A DNA stretch of 64,000 nt from Primula veris (Eukaryota; Streptophyta; Magnoliopsida; Ericales; Primulaceae): positions 33,761,060 to 33,825,059 of the forward strand of contig OY821742.1 of NCBI GenBank assembly GCA_963682055.1, in the 5' to 3' direction. The position numbers were made by a program, and so were the translations under genes. Below the pieces are notes generated by a model, which did not search any database, was not told where the DNA came from, and saw only the letters and a list, made by a program, of their open reading frames with translations. This document shows positions 35,175 through 46,500 of the stretch, piece after piece. Position 1 is the stretch's first letter. Each line of letters starts with the position of its first letter.

Positions 35175-35609
35175 GTTGTAACGTAGTTGCAACTCAGTGG
35201 AGTCTGATTCCAACTAGGTTGCAACTACAACTTAACCAGCGTAACTGCGGTTAGAACTTAGGCGCTAAGAATTTCAGATATAAGACAAAACAAAGAGATA
35301 TGTTTAAATAGATGAAATAAAAAGTTGCAATTTCATACCTTTGAGTTCCTTGGAATGAAAAGAACAATGACCAATGAATTTTTCTCATCTTGAATACCCA
35401 TATAATCAAACAGAGTAAACACTGAAAATAGAAAAAGGTTGAATAGATTATGAAACCTTTTGGGTAAACTAAACATTATTTACTTGTCGACTATAATCAA
35501 GTACAACATAACATAAAACAAAATTAGTAAATATGAACCCTTTATTGTTATACATTGCCTAATGGACCTTTTTGACTTTATATATTCAAAACAGTTTAGA
35601 CATCTTATA
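35175..35609. other. Noncoding sequence within copy B
   Basis: It corresponds to 16341-16784. The preceding junction at 35168-35174 is where copy A carries its 696-bp LTR. No coding frame. Confidence 0.5.
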
Positions 35610-37345
35610 TATACTAATTACAAAAACAAAAATCTGCAGAAATAAGCATCCTAATTGTGCTACTAATGAGAAAGGGGACAATACTTGGACTAGAATATTG
35701 AAAATTAGAAGTGAACCTAAAAAGCATATTATTTGGCTCCTAGGTGACGGAAATTTTTTAGTCAACCAAGATAACTGGGTTGTTGATGGTCCTTTGAATG
35801 ATCCTAACATAGAAGATAATATCATGGCTAAAAATATCATCACAAATGGGGAGTGCGACCGAGAAAAGATCAATAATATTATCCCGGCAATCTTAATTCG
35901 CTTTTCTAGTGATATCAATATTCATACGCTAAAAGAAGATAAACCCATTTGGAAAGGTACCAAGAAAGGGAACTTCAGTATTAAATAAGATTGGGAGATT
36001 ATGAGAAGCAAGTCCTCTACAAATTAGATAAGCAAATTAAGTTTGGATAAAATCATACGTGCGAAGATCTCTTGTTTTATCTGAAAACTCTTCAACAAAG
36101 CTATACATTTGGATCATGCAATTCAAAGACTTGGAATTAATTTGTCTTCAAAATGTGAATATTTTGGAAATAATATAGAATAAAGAGAACACTTATTCAG
36201 CAGAGGGCCTATAGATAAAGAAGTTTGTAAGTACTATTGTACCCTCCTGGGAGTTCCAAATAATTCAGAGCAAATAAGGGGCCATTTTATTTCTTGGTGG
36301 TCACAATCATGTACTACTAAATCTAAAATTCATTGGAAACTTTATAAAATTATACGTGTTTTTATTGTGTGGGAAATATGGAAAGTAAGATGCAACACTA
36401 AATATGACAACATAAAAATGAATGGTGCTAAGATTTGTGAAGAAGTCGGTAAGTTGATTAAAATTCACTCAGGCAAAGATATGTGTTTTTCCTCAAATTT
36501 TGATATTAAACTTGGGGTAAATGCTGTGAGCAAAAAAGCTAAAAAGCTAAAAGTGGTAAAGTGGTTGTGTCCTCCTAAATGATATAATAAATTCAATATT
36601 GATGGTTGCTATAAAATGAACACTAATCAAAGTGGTGTTGGGGTATAATGAGAAACGATCTAGGGAAGCTCATTTTAGGGTTTTACACCTCGATAAACAA
36701 CAATTCTATACTTCAATCAGAGATGAAAGCGACTCTTATGGGTGTCAAATTGTTGAAGAAAATAATATAATTTTTGAGTCAGATTGCCTGCAATTAGTGA
36801 ATATTATTTAAGGCAAGGTATGATGCCCCTGTGATCTAATCTATATCATAGATCTAATTATTCAGCAATTCAAACTTCGTGATTTGAGAATTATGCATAT
36901 AGAAAGAGACGGTAATAGAGGAGAAGATTACCTATCTAATCTGGGATGCGATAAAGATCCATTAATTTCAACTTGTTTAGAAGATTTCCTATATTATCTA
37001 AAGGGCGTAATCATCACTGAAGTGAAAGAAATCCATTACCTACGAATCAAATGATGAATTTTGAAGAATTTTTGAAGAGAGACAGTCTCTCTAAAAGGAG
37101 AAAGTCAAATAAATTACTTTTCACGTGAAGAGGTGGTCGCAACTGAAGTATTGAAGGGACGCGTGGAACTTGCTTATTTTATTTCTATATTAGTCCATAA
37201 GTTTATGTCAGTTTGCAGATTTAAGCTTTATTCTGTAATTGCAACAATAACATCCTTTATTTTTTGTGGGGTTTTTACCCCATATTTTTATTTAATTATT
37301 AACAAAAATGTGCATTTTCCCTACCAGTTATATATATAAAAAAAA
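35610..37345 (+). mobile_element. 5'-truncated L1-type LINE, copy B
   Basis: Counterpart of 16785-18485. The 35572-35988 frame reads NKHPNCATNEKGDNTWTRIL and IIWLLGDGNFLVNQDNW. The zf-RVT region (36100-36420) has more stops than in A. The RNase H-like part (36595-37050) contains a one-base deletion near 36642 ('ggtgttggggtata' versus 'ggtgttgggggtata' in A) that shifts the frame. The A-run is at 37336-37345. It is 5'-truncated at the same point as A, so it is inherited from before the duplication. Confidence 0.85.
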
Positions 37346-38150
37346 CCAAGATTTGAGCTGGTATATTATTTGTGGAAATTATGTAATATAAAAACCTATT
37401 TTAATTATGACACACATCACATCTATAAATGACATATGTTAATAAGGGTTGTGAAGCACAAGGGCGGAGCCATTTATGTGACCAAGGATTGCCACGGAAA
37501 TCCAATAATTTATACTAATTTGATTTTTTCTATAGTGTTTTCAGAGTAATTTGTAAATAACCCATTTCGGAAAGCACTTAAGTTTTATTTTTGACAACCC
37601 TTTCAAAGTTACATCTGTTTTTGTTATTACATACTAAAACATTTCGTATAGCAATAGTATATAAATATTAGTAAATATAAATTATATAGGCTAAAAAGTA
37701 AAGGAAAAAAAAAGCAAATTTGAGATAGTTAAAATCATATTTCATTGATCAAAATAAGAAAACAAGTTTACGTTAACCGGGAGTTTTCTGCACTCACACA
37801 AGTATATATATTCAAGCGATTTATGGACTTGAACAGAGGGGCCTAACCAACTTTACTAACATCATGCATGTAATCAGAATTTTCCCAAGAATAAAACTAC
37901 TAAATCGTCTAGACACCATTTCTATATATAGGATGCTATGACTGGGATATTACGATATTAAGATCCATTTTTTTGAGTTGTTGAATCATATAAATCTTTT
38001 ATCAGGGTAAGATTCAATCATAATCTGGATTTAGATGGTCTTTTTTACAATTCTAGATAAAGATAGATCTGATCTAATATATAGTGGATCATATAGATAT
38101 CGTATGAAGCGATGATGGTTTTTATATAGTTTGGTTCTTGGTTTTTCCAA
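37346..38150. repeat. Right flank of segmental copy B (no gene)
   Basis: It matches 18486-19282, including 'acaagggcggagcc' at 37459 and the block at 37722-38025 that also occurs at 2275-2525. Noncoding. Confidence 0.7.
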
Positions 38151-39050
38151 ATAGCTATAGACAGATATAATCATTAAAATTTACATAAAATATAAAAGTT
38201 AAAATCAACATTGAGGATGCAAAAAATACAACATGATCTATGTAATAAGCATAGAAAACAACAAGGACACGTATTTACAAATAAATGTGAAGCATGTAAG
38301 AAATTTTACCGTATACCAATTAAATTTGATTCCCAATGTGGAATGAAGTAATTCATGGAAATACGAGATTTGGCTATAAAGTGGAGCATCAATGCTCCCC
38401 TGGAGTTTTTTTTCCGATCATAACTTTTTTAAGGTATGAAGAGAATAAGGCTCCGTTTGTTTCACAGTAAAAGAGTAAAAGGTTTCCTATGGAAAAATAT
38501 TTTCTCGGGAAAGTTTTACAATGAAAACTTTTATTTTCTTTTCATTTACGTGCGTTTGGTGCGTAAGAAGTTTTGCATGTAAAATTTTATTGAAATTCAA
38601 ATTTATGTAACTATCTCAAAGTTCAACAAAATTGATGCATATATAAATAGATACGATTCATATACTTCAACAATAATATTTTTAATGTGTTTTTTTTATT
38701 ATGGTATATTCAAATTTTTGTGCCAAATATCTCTTTGTATGCATATCTTGTTTTACCCTGATTAGAGTTTAAAAAATGTTTATTATAGTTTTATTATACT
38801 AGCATGGAGTTAAACACAAAGCATCATGTATGCAAATATTTTTAAAATGAATAAATCAAAACCAATGCATGGAGGAGAGAAGTGATTACGTGTCTTTGTT
38901 CTTTATTTTTTGTTTTTTGATTTTTTTGTTAGGAGTTACATGACACTTTTGTTTTTTATGGAGAATTAAATGGTATAAAGATGCAGTATATCTACCTATG
39001 GAAGTCAATAGAGCATTTTGCCTAAAAATTTGTGGTAGATCCGTAATTTT
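38151..39050. other. Intergenic, no gene seen
   Basis: AT-rich. 'ggctccgtttgtttcac' at 38451 resembles the start of some plant MITEs, but I could not find an inverted partner. No coding frame of note. Confidence 0.5.
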
Positions 39051-39290
39051 TTGCGATCTTGTCCAAAGTTCTACGCTGAAGTTGATAATAATGTTGATGA
39101 TAAAGTTGATGTAGCTGTATTGTTAGCTATAAATGGTCATACACATGCACATAACCAACAATATCCTACACATCGGCACACTGGATCGCAAAGAGGTGAA
39201 GGCAAGGATAAGCATAGGACACCAGATCTTGAAATAAAGATGAAATCAGTTAGATTGCTTTTACATTGCACTGATTGTTCTGAAAGTTAA
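39051..39290 (+). pseudogene. Unidentified gene fragment, left inverted arm
   Basis: An open frame reads VDNNVDDKVDVAVLLAINGH, HAHNQQYPTHRHTGSQRGEG and PDLEIKMKSV. The inverted copy at 58157-58350 is open in the same frame and encodes the same motifs with about a dozen replacements. Preservation of frame suggests a former coding exon, but most differences change an amino acid, so there is no sign of current constraint. I do not recognise the family. Confidence 0.4.
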
Positions 39291-39329
39291 TTGGTTTTAA
39301 CTTTTAGGTAGAGTTGAATTATTTCAACT

Positions 39330-40325
39330 ATTGGAAAACTATGTTAGGTGTCAGGTCCTAGTTAACAGGTCATAAGGATCTCACATTGTTGTCATTGTAA
39401 TGACAAAATAAACCTTGACATTCTTTATATTTAAAGTGTTTATTGAGTTAATGAGAGTTTGTTATTGAGTTGTTAATTAATGCAGGTTGCTGAGTTTCAG
39501 TTGTAACTGATAAGTACGACTGAAACTGATCAGATTTTCTTTGAGCTAATTCTTCTAGTATATATTTCGTATCTTTATATCTTATTTGTGCATATATGAT
39601 AGACATGGAATAAGAACGCGGTATGAGAAGAAATATACTGAAAAAATTATTACACAAATGTCAAATAAAGATAAAAAAGAATAAGGAAAGAAATACAATC
39701 AAGTTAAAGAAAAAAAAGGAAAGAATTATAATGTTGATCTTGAGTTTGATTAACAAGGATAATGGAAGATAAATCAATATGACAAAGAATGAAATTGAAG
39801 ATTAAAAAGAAGATATTATTCAGTTATATCTTTATTATTTGGTTAGAGATAAATTTGTCATGCGGATACAGATTTTATATGGACGTGTATATATGTGGGT
39901 TCATGTTTATTGTAATATGCGTGTGAAATATAATTCATAAAACATATAGAGAGATACATACAAGGTCTGAAAAATACAATATTGGTGAGAGAATATCAAT
40001 GGTGGGATGTCATTAAATAACGGCGGGATGCCATTAGTTTTGTGAGTGATAGGTGAGAGATAGGAGCATTGAGAGATAGTCATATATGTGAATGAGTAAT
40101 GATATTATAAGTTTTGAGTTAAACATTGTATGCTTTCTCAATATCACATTAATTTGAGTAAGGGCTCTAGAGAAGTAGACTCGGTCGAACGCCGTCATCA
40201 AATGTCTTGTGTTTATCTTTACGTTTTATTTATTAACTCCGCCAGAAACTTTCAGTTACACCTGAAACTGCGTAACAGCACTCAGAACTCCGAATAAACG
40301 TTTTTTTATTAGCTATATCAGAATA
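39330..40325 (+). mobile_element. Insertion of LTR-like sequence, left arm only
   Basis: The inverted arm at 57990-58160 joins the flanks of this ~1 kb segment directly. The insert contains TGTTAGGTGTCAGG at 39344, preceded by 'ttggaaaacta', similar to the LTR start at 15645. It has a terminal part with 'actcggtcgaacgccgtc' followed by 'tcttgtgtttatctttacg', typical of a downstream LTR portion. No coding sequence. It is probably a solo or truncated LTR; the end position is uncertain. Confidence 0.45.
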
Positions 40326-40490
40326 AAATATAAATGAGTTACACCAGTTAGTTTCCAAAAAGAACACCATTCGATTTGCAAAACTTTGTGGAACCAAATG
40401 CAAACCGGTGCTTTCCATGACCTTTTCCGGGGTTTTTTCCAACTCCAAATCAGATTAAGTGTCCCGATGGTTTTACTTATGCTATTTTTT
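40326..40490. repeat. Left flank of the intact gypsy element (inverted-arm sequence)
   Basis: It aligns in inverted orientation with about 57800-57990 ('caaaactttgtgga', 'ttccggggg/ttccgggg', 'cttatgct'). It ends in 'gctatttttt', whose last five bases are the target duplication. Confidence 0.8.
40486..40490. repeat. Target site duplication, left (TTTTT)
   Basis: Five bases before TGTAACATCC are TTTTT, and the five after the 3' LTR (50727-50731) are also TTTTT. The uninterrupted copy reads 'gctgttttattggacg' on the - strand at about 57774-57802. Confidence 0.85.
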
Positions 40491-42417
40491 TGTAACATCC
40501 CGTATTTTTATAAATGGTTTTAATTATGTTTTAATTCATCCAAAAACGTTTTATTCAAATTTTACCAAAAACCGGTCACTCGACTAATTTTTAGCCAAAA
40601 ACCGAAACTCTTCCGAAAAACCTTATTTTAAAAACCTGTTACTAATTTTACTAATAAAAAGGACCCAATAGATTTGTTTTTAAAGATTTGTTATTTTTGA
40701 GTAGTAAAACAATATTTTTGGATTAAGAGTTAACTTTTAAAATTTTGGGGACCAAATAGTTCGTTACCACAAACTATCTCAAAACAGTTTTTCTAAACAC
40801 TTTTTCAGCCACTTTCATAACCTAAAAACAGTAAAAACAAGTAAGAAGAGAGAAAAGAGAGAAAAGAGAAGAAGAAGAAGAAGAAGAAAAAGAGAAACCA
40901 CGTTAGCGGATTATTACTGGAATCATCTCCTCTACACGCTAAGGTAACGGGGGTTATCCATAGCGACTAGACGAGGGTGTATGTTAGGATTAGGTTTTAT
41001 GTTTATTATAAATTGGGGGTTTTTGCCTTTTATCTTAATTAGTTTTATAAATTGTTAATTGGGTTTAGTTGTTACATGATTAATTCACTTATTTGTTAAT
41101 TGGGTTTAGTTGGTTATATGTTTAATTCACTTATTTGTTAATTGAGGATTTAGTCGTGTTAATTTCGGATTAACGAGAATATAGACGAGTTTGCATGTCT
41201 TTATGTATTGATATTGTGTTATTATAATTGTTGATAAATTGGGTAATTTATTGTTGAATATAGATGCATTGTAGTTTATGCATACAAGGTGTTTGCTAAA
41301 ATGCTTGAATGAGTTTTTATGTTGATTAGACTTGTTTGGCTAGTTGTGAATCTAGCACCTATGCTTTTGGATTATGTTGTATTACGTTAAGTGACGTACG
41401 AGATTGTGTTATTTGAATAGTATAATATTATTGGCCGAGGCCTTAATATTTATACGTATGAGATTATATTATATGAATAGTATAATATTATTGGCCGAGG
41501 CCTTAATATTGATACATTAGCAATGGTCTCTGTCTCTTCCTAATTCCGGGGACAGAAGACGGCAGTGGGGATAGGGAATGACTCGTCTTACGGACTGGGG
41601 CGAGTGGCATGAGAGGTCCTAGTGTGCACTATATTTATTTTTATGTTAGCTATGGTCTCTGTCTCTTCCTAATTCTGGGGACAGAAGACGGCCGTGGGGA
41701 TAGGGAATGACTCGTCTTACGGACTGGGGCGAGTGGCATGAGAGGTCCAAGTGCGCACTTTAAATCTACTTTTATGTTAGCAATGGTCTCTGTCTCTTCC
41801 TAATTCCGGGGACAGAAGACGGCCGAGGGAATAGGGAATGACCTACCTTACGGACCGGGGTAGGTGGCATGAGAGGTCCATGTTTGTTATTGATTTGTGT
41901 TGACGTTATTTAATTTATTTAATTTATCCCGTTGTAGAATGTTATTTTATTTCTTTTTATACGTCGATTATCGTAGTTGTAGAATTTGTGGGCTCTTGCA
42001 TTTATGGGATGGAGTGACAGTATTTGTGGTGCCGTCCCGTCTAGTTATGTGCGTGGGACTCACCGTTACAATTTTGTTGTTCAGGTACATTATAGGTTGA
42101 GGCATTTGGTTAGCAGCTTTAGCAATGCATCACATGGGCTCGGGGCTTCTGCTTTATTTTCATCTAGATTATATTTTGAGGTTGTAGCCTACGGGCAATT
42201 TACTTTCGTTTGGTAATTTTTATAAGTTGTCAACACCATTTGGTCATGTAGCCGCGTTTGGCAAACAGTTTTATTTATTCGTTTAATTGTTCCATTAGCT
42301 CGCAATTGCTTTTCTTTTAAAATTTAAATTTTGTACCAACAGGTTCTATTTTCTTTTGTTTTAAAAAAAAAAAGGTCATGCCTCGATATCCGTGTTTATG
42401 GAATTTGGGGCGTGACA
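40491..42417 (+). repeat. 5' LTR of the intact gypsy element
   Basis: It starts TGTAACATCCCG and ends GGGGCGTGACA. It contains a two-unit ~60-bp repeat around 'ttggccgaggcc' (41401-41510) and three ~130-bp units (41519-41890). A GAA-repeat stretch at 40870-40890 is 12 bp longer than in the 3' LTR. The LTR carries the promoter and polyadenylation signals of the element, but I could not place them with confidence. Confidence 0.95.
41519..41890 (+). repeat. Three ~130-bp tandem repeats in the 5' LTR
   Basis: Each unit opens with 'atggtctctgtctcttcc' (41523, 41652, 41783) and includes 'ggggacagaagacggc', 'cggactgggg' (third unit 'cggaccgggg') and 'gtggcatgagaggtcc'. The unit is repeated identically in number in the 3' LTR (49832-50190). 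Repeats in LTR promoter regions often serve as regulatory arrays; that role is inference here. Confidence 0.9.
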
Positions 42418-42420
42418 AGT

Positions 42421-42432
42421 TGGTATCAGAGC
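42421..42432 (+). promoter_or_regulatory. Primer-binding site (initiator tRNA-Met)
   Basis: TGGTATCAGAGC lies three bases after the 5' LTR and is complementary to the 3' end of plant initiator-Met tRNA. It is a perfect match, consistent with a young element. Confidence 0.95.
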
Positions 42433-43565
42433 TAACTAGGTTCTTGTATACTTTGGGACGACGGGAAGATGGGTAACCATTGGACCAAGATCCATCGTAT
42501 CTTTTTACAAAACTTTTTTCAAAAACTTAAACTTTTTCTAAAACGGGGGGTTGCATTTAGCTTAAGACATGTAGCTAGAATTTAGTAGTTTTGATGAAAG
42601 GAAAGTCCACATGTGAGGCAAGTTGGGGACAATGAGGACGCTTGTTGATCCCGGCTCGCCAAACTAGTGGGTAGACTTCTCGTCGGTATGTGTGAAGGAA
42701 TACCTTAGCGATGTGGAATTTTAGAGTATGCGAGGACGCTCGGGTGCTTTAGGATAACGTATCGTGATGGGTTATCCCTCGCACTTTTGTGCTGTTTGTA
42801 TGCGTGCGTAGATTTATATGATGTGTATGAGGTATAAGTGTGCATGTCTATTAGTAGCAAACTATTAGAGTGCGAGAATTGTGTAGTTGATGATTTTACG
42901 TAGTGCGCTTTCATATTATTAACTTGTGTGTTAATGAATATTATATGCGAATCGATGTTGTTCGTATAAATGTTATGGATTAGAATGATGTTGTGTGATA
43001 TGTTTCATGAATAGAATACATAAGCATTGAGGAATTTTATGTTTTTGTGTCGATAGTTTTCTGCAGCAAAACGATCGGTCGTTGCCTAAAACGATCGGTC
43101 GAATTTTTGGTGACCTCTCGGGAATATTTGGACCAAAACGATCGGTCGTTACCCAAAACGATCGGTCGAATTTTTGGTGACCTCTCGGGAATATTTGGAT
43201 CAAAACGATCGGTCGTTTTGTCCAAAACGATCGGTCGAATTCTGGTAATTTTGCGGTTTTTCTGCTATACTTCGAAAGCTCATAACTTCTTCGTTTTAAC
43301 TCCGATTCTGATTCCGCTTGAAGCGTTGGCTTCGTTTTTCAGTACTCTATCTTTCTGGCATTTCGGAATTTTCATTTTCTATTTTTGGAAAAATCAAAGC
43401 GTTATATCGTCGAAATTGAGAATTCGTAAAAATCAGTTATTGAACCTTAGGAAGCTGGATTAAGTGATTAATTTGTAGAACGAGCTTTTATCATGTATGA
43501 TTATACATGTATGGATAGTAGTGTCGAGTAAGACAACTAAAGTGTTGGTTTAATCTGTTGTAGTA
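42433..43565 (+). other. Gypsy leader (5' untranslated region)
   Basis: Noncoding leader of about 1.1 kb between the primer-binding site and the polyprotein start. It contains an array of CGATCGGTCG words at 43072-43240, listed separately. Short open frames in the array are products of the repeat and not genes. Confidence 0.8.
43071..43240 (+). repeat. CGATCGGTCG array in the gypsy leader
   Basis: Six copies of 'aaaacgatcggtcg' or close variants start at about 43068, 43088, 43135, 43155, 43202 and 43224. They are arranged as pairs in a ~67-bp tandem unit ('...gaatttttggtgacctct...') repeated about 2.6 times. Each word contains the self-complementary CGATCG. Confidence 0.9.
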
Positions 43566-46500
43566 ATGGCTATTACCACAAGGACTAGTGGAAGGGGACC
43601 AGCTACACGCGGGGGCGCATCACCATCAAGCGGTGCGGCCACCCGAGGGAGGACTAATGGAAGAGGAAGAAGAGCTCCAAGGGGGCGGGGAGCAACTAGA
43701 GGGGTAAGGGCTGCTAGAGGTCGTGGGGGGAGAGGTAACACTAATGCCCCACCACCTGAGCAACCCGAGGCCGAGAATGTGTATGAGGAAGTGAATGTGG
43801 AAGAAGAAGAGACTTTTGCACCTGAACCGGAAACGGTCAATGCTAATCAAGTGATGACCGACCTTCAAAAGGTGGTGCAAATGATGGTGCAAAATGCACA
43901 GGCTGGGAGTTCAAGCAACAATGGATTGCTTAACTTCACCCGATTGGGGGCTCCGACCTTCGATGGGGTAGGTGAACCATCCATAGCTGAGGGATGGGTG
44001 GACGAAATGGAGAAGTATTTATCGGCGGCGGGAATAGTCGATGGGAAACAACGGGTAAATATGGCTCAGTTTCACCTAAAGGGTGAAGCACGGAAGTGGT
44101 GGTTAGGGATCGTGGATACTTACGACTTAACCAACATCGACTGGGATGGATTCATCGAATTGTTCAATCGACAGTTTCTTCCCGATTCTTATAAGGACGA
44201 AATGAGGAGGCGGTTCGACGAACTATATCAGGGGGGTATGACCGTTCAAGCATACCAGCTAAAGTTTACCTCACTCTCGAGGTATGCCCCAGACTCGGTT
44301 CTAGGGGGTGCGGAAAAATGTAGGAGGTTCATGAAGGGGCTGAACCCGACAATCTCATTGCAATTGGCATCGGCCCGTCATGTCGACTATAATGAGTTGG
44401 TCAAATCGGCTCAAGCTGTGGAAGGAGCTCTACTCCATAACAAGCGAATCTCGGACAAGTCGAAAACCGGAAATGCTCCGAGAGAAGAGAAGAAGAGGAC
44501 TTGGGATATGGCGAATAATTCGCGTTTTCCACAACAGGGCAGAGGAGAGAGGGTTTTTAATCCACCACCGGCAAACACCATAATGAAGAGAGCGTGTTTC
44601 ACTTGTGGAGATGTGAACCATCGACAATACGAGTGCCCTAGAGTCCTATGTAGGACCTGCAACCGGTTTGGACATACGGCAAGAGTTTGTACCTTGGGAC
44701 AAGGAAGAATCGACACCAACCGGCCTTTTAACCAACCAAGGTTACCACCACCACCACCTAGAGGACCGGAATTTGTACCACCACACCAATTACCTGGGAA
44801 CCAAGGGGGAGGGTTTCGAGGTAACCACCAAGGAGGGGGAAACCGTGGGAACTACCGAGGAGGCTATCAAGGCCAGGTAAACCGAGGTAATCATGGGGGA
44901 AATCGAGGACCGCAAGGAAACCCACCAGTTCAAGCTCGTCTATTCGCCTTGCCACAGTTGCCAAACCAAGGAGATCCGGCAAATGTACAAGGTATGGTTC
45001 TTGTGTGCTCATCTTGGGCACATGTTCTTTTCGATACGGGGGCTTCACGTTCTTTTATATCTAGAAGTCTAGTTGAGTCGTTGCTGTTAGAAATTGGGAT
45101 TCTAGAGAACCCGATTATTGTAGAGACTCCTGTTGGGGGTCAAGTTGTGTTGGACCGAGTGTGTCGGTCTTGTGAGATGATGGTCACGGACCACGTATTT
45201 ATATTCGATTTAGTGGTTATAGAGATGTCGGGATTCGACGTGATCCTTGGAATGGACTGGTTGGTTCATTTCAACTCTTTCATCGATTGTGTTCGACGAA
45301 AAGTTTTCCTTACTACTTCATCCGGAGATGAGGTGTTCTTTCATGGGGAAAGGGACGCTACCCTTTCTTCTATTCCTTATTATTCCAAGCGGGTTGTGGG
45401 CAACCTGTCTTGTCTTTTGGCTAGTCTCTCGATAGTGGATAACGACGAGGAAGTGGAAATGTGGCCACGCGTAGTGGACGACTTTAGAGATGTGTTTCCG
45501 AAGGATCTACCGGGGTTACCACCGAAAAGAGGGTTAGATTTTTCTATCGACTTGGTACCGGGAACGGCACCCATAGCCATTTCCCCGTACCGTTTGGCAC
45601 CAGCAGAGTTGAAGGAGTTAAGTAAGCAGTTAGAAGAACTGCTAGAGAAGGGGTTTATTAGGCGGAGTACGTCACCGTGGGCGGCACCGGCCTTATTCGT
45701 GCAACAGAAAGATGGATCGATGAGGATGTGCATCGACTATCGAAAGCTAAATAGGGTGACTATTAAGAATAAGTACCCACTACCTCGAATTGACGATTTG
45801 TTTGACCAACTGAAAGGAGCGACGTTCTTTTCAAAAATCGACTTGCGATCAGGCTATCACCAATTGAGGGTGAAGGATGAGGATATTTCGAAAACGGCCT
45901 TTAGGACCCGGTATGGTCACTATGAGTTTGTGGTCATGCCGTTCGGGTTAACTAATGCGCCGGCGACATTTATGGAGTTAATGAACCGAATCTTTAAGGA
46001 GTATCTCGACAAGTTTGTGGTGGTCTTTGTCGACGATATCTTGATTTACTCGAGTTCAAGAGAGGAACACGAGGAGCATCTCCGTCTAGCATTGCTCACA
46101 TTGAGAGAGCACCAACTTTACGGAAAATTTAGCAAATGTGAGTTTTGGCTAAATGAGGTGAAATTTCTTGGGCATGTGATCTCGGAAGAAGGGGTAAAGG
46201 TGGACGCGACGAAAATTGAGGCGGTTTCGAATTGGACGCAACCGAAAAATGTGTTCGAGATTCGGAGTTTCTTGGGTTTAGCTGGATACTATCGACGGTT
46301 CGTCAAGGATTTCTCGAAGTTAGCGACTCCGATGACTTACCTTACCAAGAAGGGGGTGAAGTTCGGGTGGAGTGAGGCTTGCGAGAAAGCTTTCCTAGAA
46401 CTCAAGAAGCGGTTGACTAGTTCTCCCATACTAGTTATTCCTGAGCAAGGGAAGGGTTACCAAGTGTATTGTGATGCTTCGAAGGAAGGCTTGGGTTGCG

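Larger units (their letters stand above)
32415..38150. repeat. Segmental duplication, copy B
   Basis: Collinear with 13181-19290. The left limit is set by copy A, where a gypsy LTR interrupts the homology; sequence in B continues leftward as PMD. The right limit is near 38145, after 'ttggttcttggtttttc', where A continues into a copia fragment and B into unrelated sequence. Confidence 0.9.

Noticed and set aside
38451..38620. Possible MITE starting 'ggctccgtttgtttcac'
   Set aside because: The matching inverted end was not found in the following kilobase.
41897..42216. Open frames repeated exactly in both LTRs (also at 50206-50525)
   Set aside because: They recur only because the LTRs are copies of each other; no conserved domain and no independent support.
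43068..43240. Regularly repeated words that might suggest a CRISPR-like array
   Set aside because: Units are paired with near-identical spacers, lie in a plant retrotransposon leader, and no cas genes exist in this eukaryotic context.
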